NCBI GenBank assembly: GCA_016844955.1
Contig: JAERTH010000105.1
Coordinates: forward strand, 1-45,483
Source: Fidelibacterota bacterium
Lineage (GTDB): Bacteria > Fidelibacterota > UBA8477 > JABMPR01
Length of the DNA: 45,483 nucleotides
Direction: 5' to 3'
Each line of letters begins with the position of its first letter. Within the stretch, counting starts at the first letter, position 1. Shown piece after piece: positions 23,923 through 33,872 of this stretch. Under the pieces are notes generated by a model. It did no database searches. It had not been told where the DNA came from and worked only from the letters and a program-made list of their open reading frames with translations. The position numbers were made by a program, and so were the translations under genes.

Positions 23923-24267
23923 ATGGATATACAAGAACTGACAGCAGTCATCAACAAATTTGCCAGAGACCGTGACTGGGAGCAGTTTCACAACCCTAAA
24001 GATCTGGCTGCTGCCTTAAACATTGAAGCCTCAGAACTTCAGGAGATCATGTTGTGGACACCCACAGAAAAATCTGTCGAAAAAGTGGAGGAAAAGCGGG
24101 AAGCAGTAGAAAATGAAGTGGGGGACATCCTGGTCTACCTGCTGCGTTTTTGTGAGATCACAGGTATTGATCCCATAGAAGCAACCCGCAAAAAGATGCT
24201 CATAAATGCTGAAAAATATCCTGTGCATAAGTCCAGGGGCAATTCCAGGAAGTACACGGAATTTTAG
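23923..24267 (+). CDS. MazG-like nucleotide pyrophosphohydrolase (dCTPase/RS21-C6 type)
   Basis: A 114-residue all-helical protein. RDRDWEQFHNPKDLAAALNI is typical of the RS21-C6/DCTPP1 branch, EASELQEIMLW gives the ExxE metal site, and ENEVGDILVYLLRFCEITGI gives the second ExxD metal site. The C-terminal NAEKYPVHKSRG is also family-typical. It hydrolyses non-canonical or surplus (d)NTPs to NMP and pyrophosphate, a house-cleaning role. The ATG at 23923 is preceded by a TAGGAAG-like ribosome-binding site. It stands alone, divergent from the nitroreductase gene. Confidence 0.9.
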   Translation: MDIQELTAVINKFARDRDWEQFHNPKDLAAALNIEASELQEIMLWTPTEKSVEKVEEKREAVENEVGDILVYLLRFCEITGIDPIEATRKKMLINAEKYPVHKSRGNSRKYTEF

Positions 24268-24306
24268 GAGCTAGGATCACATACAATTCTTTATGGATTG
24301 CTTAAG

Positions 24307-24755
24307 ACACGAATTACACGAATCCGATGAATGAACACGAAAAGGCTTTGTGAATAACTAAGTTCAAGTTTCGAGTTTCAAGCCCATATACCCTTATACC
24401 CTTACCACCATCGAAAATCCGACTCCTTCATAAATTTAGTGTCTGCGGATAAAAGAGAGATTGCCACGGTCGGACAAGTCCTCCCTCGCAAAGACGGGTT
24501 GGGGTACGTTTTGAGGGGAGCTCGGGGTAAATGGTAAATTGTTTTTAGACACGAATATCGCAAATTGGACAAATCAACACGAATTGGGTCTTGGATTCCC
24601 CTTCCCAGTTTCAACTTTAATCCCCCTTATACCGCTATACCCTTATACCCTTTCCACCATCGAAAATCCGACTCCTTCATAAATTTAGTGTCTGCGGATA
24701 AAAGAGAGATTGCCGCGGTCGGACAGGTCCTTCCTCGCAAAGACGGGTTGAGGAT
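24307..24755. repeat. Two diverged tandem copies of a composite intergenic repeat
   Basis: The best-conserved part is 115 bases long: copy 1 at 24387-24501 and copy 2 at 24636-24750, with about four differences. It runs from TATACCCTTATACCCTT through CCACCATCGAAAATCCGACT to CCTCGCAAAGACGGGTTG. Each copy is preceded by a looser unit beginning GACACGAAT (24307 and 24549) and a stretch rich in TTATACCC 7/8-mers. A third, weaker ATACCCCTATACC tract follows at about 24778-24800. The spacing of about 245 bases suggests duplication of a whole composite unit. The remaining bases of 24268-24972 form the leader of the peptidase gene, with no other gene seen. Confidence 0.8.
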
Positions 24756-24972
24756 CACTCAGGGGTCAAACTCCCCCTATACCTCTACACCCCTATACCC
24801 TCTAACCATAAGTTCAATTCGTTCCCTTCGTACCTTTCGTTGTAAAATATCTTCTATCCCACTTATCCTTCACTCCCTCCTCGACTTCCAACTGTTATGA
24901 TTTACTCCTTGTTCACACCTTGGTGTCCTTCTACAATTCGTCCCTGAAAACAAGCGAATAAACCGAGGACTT

Positions 24973-27900
24973 ATGCTCAAAAATTATATCAAACTCAGCC
25001 TGCTAATTTCCCTGCTCAGTACCAGCTTACTCGCCCTGGAAAACATGCGTCCCCAAATGGAGCTAAAAGCCATTCCTGATGGTGTGGAAATCACTTTGGA
25101 CTTTAGTGAAATCCAAACCTGGCAATGGAGCGACCTGCTTGGCAGACCCAACCAATTTCCTGAAGCCGGTTTTGGTTTGGCCAGTAAACCTGGTGATCCA
25201 GCCCTGCCGTCTATGACCGAATTGATCCCCATAATTTCTGCGGGTTCCCCGGAATCTATCATTCGTGCTACCAGTGGACGTTCGCTAATATCAGCTGAAT
25301 TAATAAAAACGCCTCCCGGTCGTTCGGAAAATGATGCACCCGTTCCCATTCAAAAATACAAGTGGTCCCGCAAAACACAGGAACGCCTGGCTTCTGTACA
25401 ACTGGGTACCCCTGTCACCATGCAAAACAAAACCTTTTTACCTGTGACCATTCAACCACTGGGGCTTGATATGAACCAGCGGAAAGTCAGTATCCCGGAA
25501 AAAATTGTAATCCAGATATCAGGAATTACTCCTGGAGATGTTTCAGCACCTGGTGTGGCAGATCGGATAAGATCCATTATTCCCGAAGATGAAATTTATG
25601 AACAGCTCGGTCACTATCTAATTGTGACCCCGCCTCTATTTGAGCCCTATTTAGAGCAACTGGTAGAATGGAAAGCGCGTAAAGGACACCCTGTCACCGT
25701 GGTTACTACCACCGAAGCAGGCCAAACCACTACCACCCTGAAGAATTACATCCAGGATGCTTACGATACCTGGGAAAATCCACCAGAATATGTCCTGTTG
25801 ATTGGAGATGTGGATCGGGGTATTGGTGGGTTTTATGTCTACAACCCTGAAAACGAAGCCCTGGTAACGGATCAACCCTATGTCCACCTGGATGGAGATG
25901 ACAGCTTTCCAGATGCCTGGATTGGCCGTCTGTCTGTCGACACCATCGGAGAACTGGGTGTCGTTATAAGCAAAATCCTCCATTATGAACGGGATCCCTA
26001 TATGGAGGAGACAGGGTGGTATAAACGTGGCCTCATGGTAGGTACCATCACCCAGGCTATATCTGTTCAGCAGACCAATAACTGGGTCAGCCGTAAGTTA
26101 ATGGAAAATGGGTTCACCCAGGTTGACACCGCTTATTATCCTATGCAATCCAGCCTGAGCAATATCACTACTCCCATAAATGCTGGTGTCAGTTGGGTGA
26201 ATTATCGGGGACTTGGTGCCTGGGATCACTGGATTGGCCCTTATTTTTACAACGACCATATCGATGATTTGAGCAACGGTTTTAAGCTGCCTGTTATGAC
26301 CAGCATCGTTTGTGGAGGTGGTAATTTTGCAGCCCCCGTAGATCCTGTTTTTGGTGAAAAGTGGCTGCGAGCCGGAACTCCAACTGTACCCAAAGGAGCC
26401 GTGGCTTTTATCGGTCCCAGTGAGCTTCACACCCATACCCAATTCAACAATGTGATCGATATGGGGCTGTATTCAGCACTTTTTGATCTTGAAATGAATG
26501 AATTGGGCCCGGCACTCTGGCATGCAAAATACCAACTCTGGAGAAACTATCATCAGAGTGAATTCCTACCCTTTGGACAATCCGCTGAATTTTATCACCA
26601 GGTGTACAACATCCTGGGTGATCCGGGAATGGCTGTCTGGACTGATATTCCCCAGAGTCTGGTGGTGGATTATCCAGAAACCCTTAATGGCAGTGACAAT
26701 CACATTACCATAAATGTTCAGGATCAGGATGGCCTGGCTGTTTCAGGTGCCTTTGTCTACATCCTGAACGAATCCAATGCCCTGGGTGGTAAAACAGACG
26801 CCTCTGGATCGGTAACCCTGGCCTTTTCACCCGGCGCAGACACCACTCTGGCATTAACCATTACAGGACGAAATCTTCACCCGGTTCTTGAAACCGTCGA
26901 CATTACTGCTGACGTAAACGAAGTGAATTATTCTGATTGGGAATTCAGTCCTTCGGGCTTATTGGAAGCAGGCGGGATTCACGGGCTTAACCTGACCCTG
27001 GAAAACAATGCCGGGTTGATCAGTGAGTTGACCCTTAGCCTATCAACAACCAATGAAAATTGTAGCATAACGGATGCAGAATATGTCCTGGCGAATTTTG
27101 GAGCTGGAGCCAGCATCACTCTGGAAGATATCTTTGAAATTGAAGTGGATACCAGCACCGGTCACGGAGATATCGCTGATTTTGTACTCAATGTTGACAC
27201 AGGTAGTGAAACCTGGACCTGGCAGCGCAGCTTCCCCATTCAAGCTCCAGAGCTTGAGATAACCGAACTGATTGTCATGGGTGCTGAACCGGTACCTGGC
27301 GAGCGAGTTACCCTCCGCCTTAATGTCGCCAATACGGGTGGACTGGATGCTCCTGCGCTTGATGTAACTTTTCTGGGGCATCCTATGGTTGAGCCCACGT
27401 CACCCAATTTAAATTGTCCACCAATTGCTATTGATGGATCGGCACTTAGCTCGTCCTTATTGTTTCTTCGGCTCTCGGATCAAATTTTTCCAGGTGAAGA
27501 AGTAAGTCTGGGTTTTGCACTCGAATATCCCGGCAGATCAGATACCCTGTTCTGCGCTTTCACTGCGGGTGTGCTCAACCGTTTTGCTCCCTCGCACCCC
27601 GATGCATATGGTTATCGGGTTTACGATGATATGGATGTTTCTTTTGCCCTGGCTCCTGAATATGACTGGCTGGAAATTGACCCTGAGCTTGATGGGCTTG
27701 GTATCCGCCTGGATCTGAATGATCCTGAAGAAGAGGATGATGAATCAGTGCTCATAGACCTGCCGTTTAGCGTAACCTATTATGGTCAGAGCTATGATGC
27801 CATGACCGTCTGTACCAATGGTTGGCTGGCTCTGGGTTCTACACCGGAACTGAGCTTCTACAATCAGGTCATTCCTTCTGAGGCAGGACCCAATGCCATG

Positions 27901-29457
27901 ATCGCCGCCTACTGGGATGATCTCACCACTGATCCTGGTGCTGTCTGTTACTATGAAACTGAAGACCAGTTCATTGTAGAATGGAGTCAGATGAGTCATC
28001 TGGATGTCAACACATCCCTCAGTTTCCAGATAATAATTTATGATACTGACAGTTTCCCTACACCAACGGGTGATAACCAGATCAAGATTCAGTTCAAAAA
28101 TTATGGCGACTATGACACCTGGGCTAATTTCTCCACAACCGGTATTGAAGCTCCAGACTATTCCACGGGCCTGCAGACATCATTCAACAATATTGCAGAT
28201 ATCAGTGTGGGCGCTTTGCATTCTGAGCAGGCTTTGCTCTATACCACTGAGCGTAGTGAAAGTTTTCCAGCGCCGGAAATGAGGCTTTCTCCCTCCAGTC
28301 TGGATTTTGTCCTCAATCCCTGGTCCCAGGCTTCAGATTCAATCGCTATTATCAACAATGGTGGCTCGCTGCTGGTTTACAATGTAGAACCGCTGGATGA
28401 AGCAGACCGGCAGGTTGCAGCCAACCCTCTGGCTGGCTACAACTTCACCAAAGATGGACCGGAACCAGATGGTGGGGACTATATCTCAAACACAAGAGAC
28501 TTGATGGATTATACCTGGTTGGACCAGGATGATGAAGGTGGACCTGAATTCTGGTGGTATGACATTGCACAGCCTGAAAATTCAATCCCGTTTACTGGTG
28601 ACCCAGATGATTCATCCATAGGACCCTTTCCCATTGGCTTTGATTTTCCGTTTTTCCGGGATAATTATTCAGAATTCTATTTTAGTAGTAATGGAACCAT
28701 GTCCTTCGTCAGTGATGCATTCCCCTGGGCCAATTTAACGCTGCCCAATGGAGGCGCTCCACCAGCATTGATTGCTCCCTGGTGGGATGATCTCAATAAC
28801 GATGAAGGTCCACAGGGAGAGCCCTATTTCTGGAGTAATGGTGTTGATACCGCTGTGGTCTGTTGGAATGAATTCCGCAAGTGGGGTACTGATAATATCC
28901 ACACTTTTCAGGTGGTTCTGGTAGCAAACGGTGACATTCTCATGCAATACCAGGAATTGGAGGGGTATCGTGGTAGCTCAACGGTGGGTATTCAGAATCA
29001 ACAGAAGAACCGTGGTCTACAGATTGTATACAACACAGCAAATAATATTAACGACGGAACCGCTATTCGAATTCAGAGAAATTTAAGCTGGTTCAGCGCC
29101 AACTCCTGGTATGGTCAGGTTGAACCGGGTGAAACAGGTTACTTTGCAGTGAATGTGGATACCAGACATCTTGATGCCGGGACTATCAGTCTGCCCCTGC
29201 AGGTTACATCCAACGCTCTCAATCTTCCTGAAGCTCAAGTCACTATAGATCTGGAAGTTGTTCTGGGAGCGCCACCGGTTGGTGATGTCAATTTTGACTA
29301 CCAGGTGAATATTCATGACATGCTTGCACTTATTGAATATGCCCTTGAGATCGATGTTCCAGACACTGGAGAATTTGACCGGGCTAACCTCAATGAGGAT
29401 GACCGATTGAATGTTTTAGATGCTGTTTTGTTGTCTGAAGCGGCGTTGAATCGATAA
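24973..29457 (+). CDS. Gingipain-like (C25 family) secreted protein with C-terminal dockerin
   Basis: 1494 residues. Signal peptide MLKNYIKLSLLISLLSTSLL, then a propeptide-like region (about 30-200), then a C25-like catalytic fold (about 210-560): YEQLGHYLIVTPPLFEPYLE, YVLLIGDVDRGIGGF, VNYRGLGAWDHW near 409, SIVCGGGNF near 445, and YNILGDPGMAVWTDIP. The nucleophilic Cys position is kept (VCGGGNF), but the catalytic His of the usual NYxGHG block is replaced (NYRGLG), so activity needs testing. Ig-like and beta-sandwich modules follow, including two related blocks with V/SNGW-LALGS and WWDDLN-type motifs. Residues about 1437-1494 are a type I dockerin (GDVNFDYQVNIHDMLALIEY, then ANLNEDDRLNVLDAVLLSEA) with two calcium-loop repeats. 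No T9SS tail is visible. The ATG at 24973 is preceded by CCGAGGAC. Confidence 0.85.
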   Translation: MLKNYIKLSLLISLLSTSLLALENMRPQMELKAIPDGVEITLDFSEIQTWQWSDLLGRPNQFPEAGFGLASKPGDPALPSMTELIPIISAGSPESIIRATSGRSLISAELIKTPPGRSENDAPVPIQKYKWSRKTQERLASVQLGTPVTMQNKTFLPVTIQPLGLDMNQRKVSIPEKIVIQISGITPGDVSAPGVADRIRSIIPEDEIYEQLGHYLIVTPPLFEPYLEQLVEWKARKGHPVTVVTTTEAGQTTTTLKNYIQDAYDTWENPPEYVLLIGDVDRGIGGFYVYNPENEALVTDQPYVHLDGDDSFPDAWIGRLSVDTIGELGVVISKILHYERDPYMEETGWYKRGLMVGTITQAISVQQTNNWVSRKLMENGFTQVDTAYYPMQSSLSNITTPINAGVSWVNYRGLGAWDHWIGPYFYNDHIDDLSNGFKLPVMTSIVCGGGNFAAPVDPVFGEKWLRAGTPTVPKGAVAFIGPSELHTHTQFNNVIDMGLYSALFDLEMNELGPALWHAKYQLWRNYHQSEFLPFGQSAEFYHQVYNILGDPGMAVWTDIPQSLVVDYPETLNGSDNHITINVQDQDGLAVSGAFVYILNESNALGGKTDASGSVTLAFSPGADTTLALTITGRNLHPVLETVDITADVNEVNYSDWEFSPSGLLEAGGIHGLNLTLENNAGLISELTLSLSTTNENCSITDAEYVLANFGAGASITLEDIFEIEVDTSTGHGDIADFVLNVDTGSETWTWQRSFPIQAPELEITELIVMGAEPVPGERVTLRLNVANTGGLDAPALDVTFLGHPMVEPTSPNLNCPPIAIDGSALSSSLLFLRLSDQIFPGEEVSLGFALEYPGRSDTLFCAFTAGVLNRFAPSHPDAYGYRVYDDMDVSFALAPEYDWLEIDPELDGLGIRLDLNDPEEEDDESVLIDLPFSVTYYGQSYDAMTVCTNGWLALGSTPELSFYNQVIPSEAGPNAMIAAYWDDLTTDPGAVCYYETEDQFIVEWSQMSHLDVNTSLSFQIIIYDTDSFPTPTGDNQIKIQFKNYGDYDTWANFSTTGIEAPDYSTGLQTSFNNIADISVGALHSEQALLYTTERSESFPAPEMRLSPSSLDFVLNPWSQASDSIAIINNGGSLLVYNVEPLDEADRQVAANPLAGYNFTKDGPEPDGGDYISNTRDLMDYTWLDQDDEGGPEFWWYDIAQPENSIPFTGDPDDSSIGPFPIGFDFPFFRDNYSEFYFSSNGTMSFVSDAFPWANLTLPNGGAPPALIAPWWDDLNNDEGPQGEPYFWSNGVDTAVVCWNEFRKWGTDNIHTFQVVLVANGDILMQYQELEGYRGSSTVGIQNQQKNRGLQIVYNTANNINDGTAIRIQRNLSWFSANSWYGQVEPGETGYFAVNVDTRHLDAGTISLPLQVTSNALNLPEAQVTIDLEVVLGAPPVGDVNFDYQVNIHDMLALIEYALEIDVPDTGEFDRANLNEDDRLNVLDAVLLSEAALNR

Positions 29458-29465
29458 AAACTATT

Positions 29466-29510
29466 ACCCCGACCTCAAACTCAATCATTGGTGAAGAACG
29501 GTCGGGGTTT
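29466..29510 (+). terminator. Hairpin after the C25-family gene
   Basis: ACCCCGACC at 29466-29474 pairs perfectly with GGTCGGGGT at 29500-29508, with a 25-base loop and only a short T run (TTT). It lies 9 bases after the stop codon. A plausible but long-looped terminator. Confidence 0.5.
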
Positions 29511-29734
29511 CAGTAGACAAAATCAATAGGGGTTCTCTTTCGATTGTTTTGAGGTCCCCACACAACGAACCTGTGCTTTTGATGTTCGCGTAACTATCAG
29601 ATCTCTTCATCTCGCCATAAATCAAACCTTCTCATAACACCTCCCAATACCCACGCAGGGAAGCTTCTAGCGTGGCTCACTCTACTGATTAGTGACGAGC
29701 AAGGGGGCAAAAATTATTTGCGCTACCTTGTGGC

Positions 29735-29758
29735 AATGTGTATGTTGTCATACACATT
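29735..29758. promoter_or_regulatory. Palindrome upstream of the alginate lyase gene, candidate operator
   Basis: AATGTGTATG-TTGT-CATACACATT is a perfect 10-4-10 inverted repeat ending about 47 bases before the lyase ATG. That placement suits an operator for a carbon-source regulator (GntR- or LacI-like). A small hairpin in the mRNA leader is the alternative. No regulator gene is adjacent. The rest of 29511-29805 shows no gene. Confidence 0.5.
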
Positions 29759-29805
29759 TGTTTGTTGTCTACATGTAAGTAATATTTTTGATTGAGGAGC
29801 CTGTC

Positions 29806-32724
29806 ATGCATGCCTTTAGAACCATCAAACCACTAGCCTTAGTGTTAACCATTGTCCTTTTTTCAGCAATGAGTTTGAATGCTCAGGATATCATGATCAG
29901 CTCGTTTGAAACCAACACACTGGGTAGCATTCATAATCAGGGAGATTGGGATATTGAGGATGGTTCGGCCAATGTGGTAGATGCTGTTGACAATGTCCAC
30001 ACTGGATCAAAGGCTCTGAATTTTATGGCCGACAATGAAACCCTGGTGGTGCACAACATAACATTTGGTAGCTCAGAGCAGGGCGTTACTGGAATAGTAT
30101 ATGTGGATATGTATGTGAAAATTAACTCCATGGCCATTAAAGATTTTGCCATCAGTGGCTACGATTTATTCGGTGGCAGTGAAAAACGAACCTTCGTTGT
30201 GGAATTTGATACACCAGACGGATCCTCTGGAACCGTACAAATGTTTAATGGTGGCTCTAGGCTGTATCTGGGCAATTATACTTTTGGAGAATGGAACCGG
30301 ATCAGCGCCAGAGTTGATTATGCCCATGATGCCTATCAGGTAATATTGAACGGAAGAGATGCCGTCTCAGCATCCTTCCGCGAGAGTTATACACCAACTG
30401 CATCAGGAAACCGACCTGCCGATGTCAAGGAATACCACGGTCTGCGCTTTAATCTTGGTTACGACAGTGCCACAGGCAGCGTAGATGCAGACCTAGATGA
30501 TATCTATATCAGTACCACACCCATCGCCGATGTCACTTTCCCGGGTCTGGTTATATCGCATACCATTGATGTGGAAGATCCTGAATTTGGATCAATCAGT
30601 CTTAATCCAGATCTGGATGAATACCCGGACAGCTCTGAAGTGACTGCTACTCTCAGTGTACCCGATGGGTATCGCAATGAAGGCTGGACAGGCGACCTAT
30701 CAGGAACCGAACTGGTCAAAACATTCACAATTACAGAGAGCATGGAAATTGGAGCCGATGTGGGTATCGACCCTGACAATCCTCCTGCCCAATACGCTGT
30801 TACTGTGACCCCGCCTGCCTTTGGTAGTATATCTCTTTCACCATCCGGAGGTCTTTATTATAGCGGAACAGAAGTAACCGCGACACTGAGCCTGCCACCT
30901 AGTTATATGAATGTGGGATGGACCGGTGACCTGTCTGGAACCAGCCTTCAGCAATCATTTGTGGTCACTGGCAACATGCAAATTGGTGCAGAAGTGGTTT
31001 ATGATGACACACCACCCACCATTTATAGTGTATCCAATGCTGATGATTTTGAGGATATCTGCGAGGATGAAACCTTAAGGCCGGGGGATATTATTGAATT
31101 GGCCAACGGTACCTACGATCCAGGTAGCATATCGATCCAGGATATGGCAGGCCTTCCAGGTGAGCCTATCATTATTCGTGCTGCCAATGTTGGCCAGGCC
31201 GTCATTGCTGGTGAGTCTTATTTCAATTTGAGAAGGGCCGAATACATTCAGATTGAGGGTTTTCATTTTACCTCTGATCGTTATACCGTAATTAAGCTTG
31301 AAGCCTGCAATAATATCCGTGTCACCCGCAACACCTTTCAGTTGACAGAAACTGAAGGCGAGAGTGGTAAGTGGGTCTATATTGGCGGTGTCTGGGATGA
31401 TGATACCATCCTCAGTCATCATAACCGCATAGATCACAATGTGTTCAGGGACAAGCATGAGCTCGGAAATTTTATTACCATCGATGGGGGTGATAACGTG
31501 TCACAGCATGATCGGATTGATCACAACTATTTCTACAATATCGGACCTCGTCACGACAATGAAATGGAAGCCATCCGCGTGGGATGGAGTCAGCTTTCAC
31601 TCACGGATGGGTTTACGGTCATTGAATACAACCTGTTTGAAGATTGTGATGGTGATCCAGAAATCATATCTATCAAGAGCTGCAAGGACACGGTCCGATA
31701 CAACACCATAAAAAGTTCTCAAGGTACTGTTTCTCTCCGCCACGGAGATGGGTCGGTTGTCCATGATAACTACTTTCTCGGTGAAGGCAAGGAAGGCACC
31801 GGTGGTGTGCGTTTGTATGCCAGAAATCACAAGATCTATAACAATTATTTTGAAGGCCTGACTGGATATAGGTGGGATGCTGCCATTACTCTGACCAATG
31901 GTGATACCGATACGGGTTCACTCAGTTCTCACTGGCGCATCGACAATGTGACCATTGCTCATAACACCCTGGTTAATAATTTTTCCAATATTGAAATCGG
32001 TTATGGGAGGGCAGACAATTCCTGGTCCCGTGAACCACGAAATGTAACCATGGTGAATAACTTGGTGGTTGGAGGTCAGGGAGATCTCATTGAAATCATA
32101 AATGAGCCCAGCAATTTCACCTGGGAGGGCAATATCATGTATCCTCAGAACGGGTTTGCTCTGGGAATGACAGCCACCTCAGAAGAGATTAATCAGATTG
32201 ATCCCTTGCTGGAATATGGCGCAACAGCAAACGACAGTATGTGGTTTTTGAGTTCCATGAGTCCGGCCATAAATGCTTCACCTACAAGCTATCCGGGTAT
32301 TTATCAGGATATTCACGGCCAGGAGCGCACATTGTCCAGTGATGTTGGGGCAGATGAGTACTCAACCACATCAATCCTTAGACCACCCTTATCCGTGGAA
32401 AATGTTGGTCCCAATGCCGTTGCTCCACCCGTTTCAATTGTAGAGATAGAAAACACACCTCAGACGATGGGCTTATTGCGTAGCTATCCCAACCCGTTCA
32501 ATCCTTCCACTACAGTGCAATTTGTCCTGGACAGTCCATCAAATATCAGACTGGAGATATTCAATGTAGTCGGGCAAAAAGTGGCTACGGTTATTGAGGG
32601 ACAACAAGCTACAGGCACACATAAAGTTCAGTGGCTGGCGGATAATGAAGCCACCGGAATCTATCTGGCAGTTTTGTCGGTGGATGGATCCCAACAAACC
32701 ATCAAATTGGTCTTGATGAAGTAG
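29806..32724 (+). CDS. Secreted PL6-family alginate lyase-like polysaccharide lyase with T9SS sorting domain
   Basis: 972 residues from the ATG at 29806, chosen because GAGGAG lies 7 bases upstream. A TTG at 29788 is in frame but inferior. Signal peptide ALVLTIVLFSAMSLNAQ. Residues about 25-245 are a concanavalin-like beta-sandwich, probably carbohydrate-binding (FGEWNRISARVDYAHDAYQV). Two InlB/bacterial repeat-like modules follow (TPPAFGSISLSPSGGLYYSG and its relative, each with a GWTGDLSGT block). A right-handed beta-helix runs from about 400 to 860 with the PL6 catalytic lysine and arginine, K624 (IISIKSC) and R645 (VSLRHGDG), 21 residues apart as in characterised PL6 enzymes. The C-terminal 80 residues start with SYPNPFNPSTTVQFVL and end GIYLAVLSVDG, a T9SS type A sorting domain. 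It would cleave alginate by beta-elimination at the cell surface or outside the cell. Confidence 0.9.
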   Translation: MHAFRTIKPLALVLTIVLFSAMSLNAQDIMISSFETNTLGSIHNQGDWDIEDGSANVVDAVDNVHTGSKALNFMADNETLVVHNITFGSSEQGVTGIVYVDMYVKINSMAIKDFAISGYDLFGGSEKRTFVVEFDTPDGSSGTVQMFNGGSRLYLGNYTFGEWNRISARVDYAHDAYQVILNGRDAVSASFRESYTPTASGNRPADVKEYHGLRFNLGYDSATGSVDADLDDIYISTTPIADVTFPGLVISHTIDVEDPEFGSISLNPDLDEYPDSSEVTATLSVPDGYRNEGWTGDLSGTELVKTFTITESMEIGADVGIDPDNPPAQYAVTVTPPAFGSISLSPSGGLYYSGTEVTATLSLPPSYMNVGWTGDLSGTSLQQSFVVTGNMQIGAEVVYDDTPPTIYSVSNADDFEDICEDETLRPGDIIELANGTYDPGSISIQDMAGLPGEPIIIRAANVGQAVIAGESYFNLRRAEYIQIEGFHFTSDRYTVIKLEACNNIRVTRNTFQLTETEGESGKWVYIGGVWDDDTILSHHNRIDHNVFRDKHELGNFITIDGGDNVSQHDRIDHNYFYNIGPRHDNEMEAIRVGWSQLSLTDGFTVIEYNLFEDCDGDPEIISIKSCKDTVRYNTIKSSQGTVSLRHGDGSVVHDNYFLGEGKEGTGGVRLYARNHKIYNNYFEGLTGYRWDAAITLTNGDTDTGSLSSHWRIDNVTIAHNTLVNNFSNIEIGYGRADNSWSREPRNVTMVNNLVVGGQGDLIEIINEPSNFTWEGNIMYPQNGFALGMTATSEEINQIDPLLEYGATANDSMWFLSSMSPAINASPTSYPGIYQDIHGQERTLSSDVGADEYSTTSILRPPLSVENVGPNAVAPPVSIVEIENTPQTMGLLRSYPNPFNPSTTVQFVLDSPSNIRLEIFNVVGQKVATVIEGQQATGTHKVQWLADNEATGIYLAVLSVDGSQQTIKLVLMK

Positions 32725-32749
32725 GACTGCCCAACTCTTTGTATGAATG

Positions 32750-33742
32750 CTAACCGGGAACTGCTTCCCCTGGGGCAAAAACCGTCTTGGTGAATTTTCC
32801 TGGAGCTGGCTCAAGTGATTGAAGGTATCGATAAACAGCTTTTAGCTCAAGTTCAGTCATGATTGCAAAGGCTCCCCAGGGCATGGGAGAGCCTTTGTGG
32901 ATTCTACCACTTTTAAACCGATGGATAAATGTAGCCTCCGACCAGTTTGTCATAACCCCATCGGTAGGATGGGGTGTGATATTGGGTGAGATAAAGGAAT
33001 AGCCATGAGCCATGGGATCATCCTTCATAATCATTCCCCCAGCAAAGTCATCACCAATAAATGCCCCAGTTTTCAAGTCACGAGTGGTGTGACAACCACG
33101 ACAGTTGGCAATAGCGTTAGCAACATATCTTCCATATTCAAGAGTGGAATCAATCTTAACTGCACGAGGTGGCGTCGTCGTTGGGTATACTGGCCCAATG
33201 AGTCCAAGTGCAACTGCAGCTTTCCCCATAAATGATAACTCGGTTTCCTCTACAAAATTATCGATTGGAGGCTGTGAACGCAGGAATGATATGATCGCAA
33301 CTATATCTTCGTCACTCATATCCTGAAAAGGCATGAAAGGAAAAAGTGCGCTACCATCTTTTCTCACAGAGTAGCGTATTGCTCGTGCAAGTTCACCATC
33401 ACTAAATGTTCCAATACCGGTTTCATGGTCTGGGGTGAGATTAGGTGCTCTGAAAGTTCCGGGCGGAATAGCTAACTCCCAGCCCCCCATCAGAGGTATT
33501 TCTGCTCCAGCTTCCACCTTGTCAAATTTTTCCATAGGCATGTGGCAGGTAGCACAATGCCCTGGCCCATACACCAGGTACTTGCCTCGTGCAATAGCGG
33601 CAGAATCCTTACTCGCAATGAGGTCTGGTAGTGGAGCTTCAAAAGTTCGCCCGCCCCTGGCGCTTACAAAAACGATAAAGCATATAACCAGCAAACTAAA
33701 ACTGGCTGCAACCCATTTAAGTATGGTTAAAAATGATTTCAT
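32750..33742 (-). CDS. Membrane-anchored diheme cytochrome c
   Basis: 330 residues from the ATG at 33742, which has AAAGGAG 8 bases upstream. A longer frame reaching 33913 lacks such a site. The N-terminal SFLTILKWVAASFSLLVICF is a membrane anchor or uncleaved signal. Two haem sites are visible: C63-A-T-C66-H67 and C214-R-G-C217-H218. Likely distal methionines lie in FPFMPFQDMSD and GSPMPWGAF. Layout and spacing resemble the cytochrome c subunits of periplasmic dehydrogenases (gluconate/alcohol dehydrogenase type), but no dehydrogenase subunit is adjacent, so its electron donor is unknown. A perfect Fur-like palindrome lies 131 bases upstream. Confidence 0.88.
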   Translation of the reverse strand: MKSFLTILKWVAASFSLLVICFIVFVSARGGRTFEAPLPDLIASKDSAAIARGKYLVYGPGHCATCHMPMEKFDKVEAGAEIPLMGGWELAIPPGTFRAPNLTPDHETGIGTFSDGELARAIRYSVRKDGSALFPFMPFQDMSDEDIVAIISFLRSQPPIDNFVEETELSFMGKAAVALGLIGPVYPTTTPPRAVKIDSTLEYGRYVANAIANCRGCHTTRDLKTGAFIGDDFAGGMIMKDDPMAHGYSFISPNITPHPTDGVMTNWSEATFIHRFKSGRIHKGSPMPWGAFAIMTELELKAVYRYLQSLEPAPGKFTKTVFAPGEAVPG

Positions 33743-33872
33743 ATCTACAACTCCTTTACCGCACCGAGTTTGCATGTGGTATAGTTTATACCTATCAGGT
33801 AAATGCTTGAACCTGATGAAGGCATTATTTCCCCAGCCCTTTAAGTCCCCACTTGTGCAAAATTGATTCAAG

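Noticed and set aside
24387..24750. CRISPR array
   Set aside because: There are only two long copies (115 bases) with one large spacer-like gap and no cas genes. The copies differ and contain internal mini-repeats.
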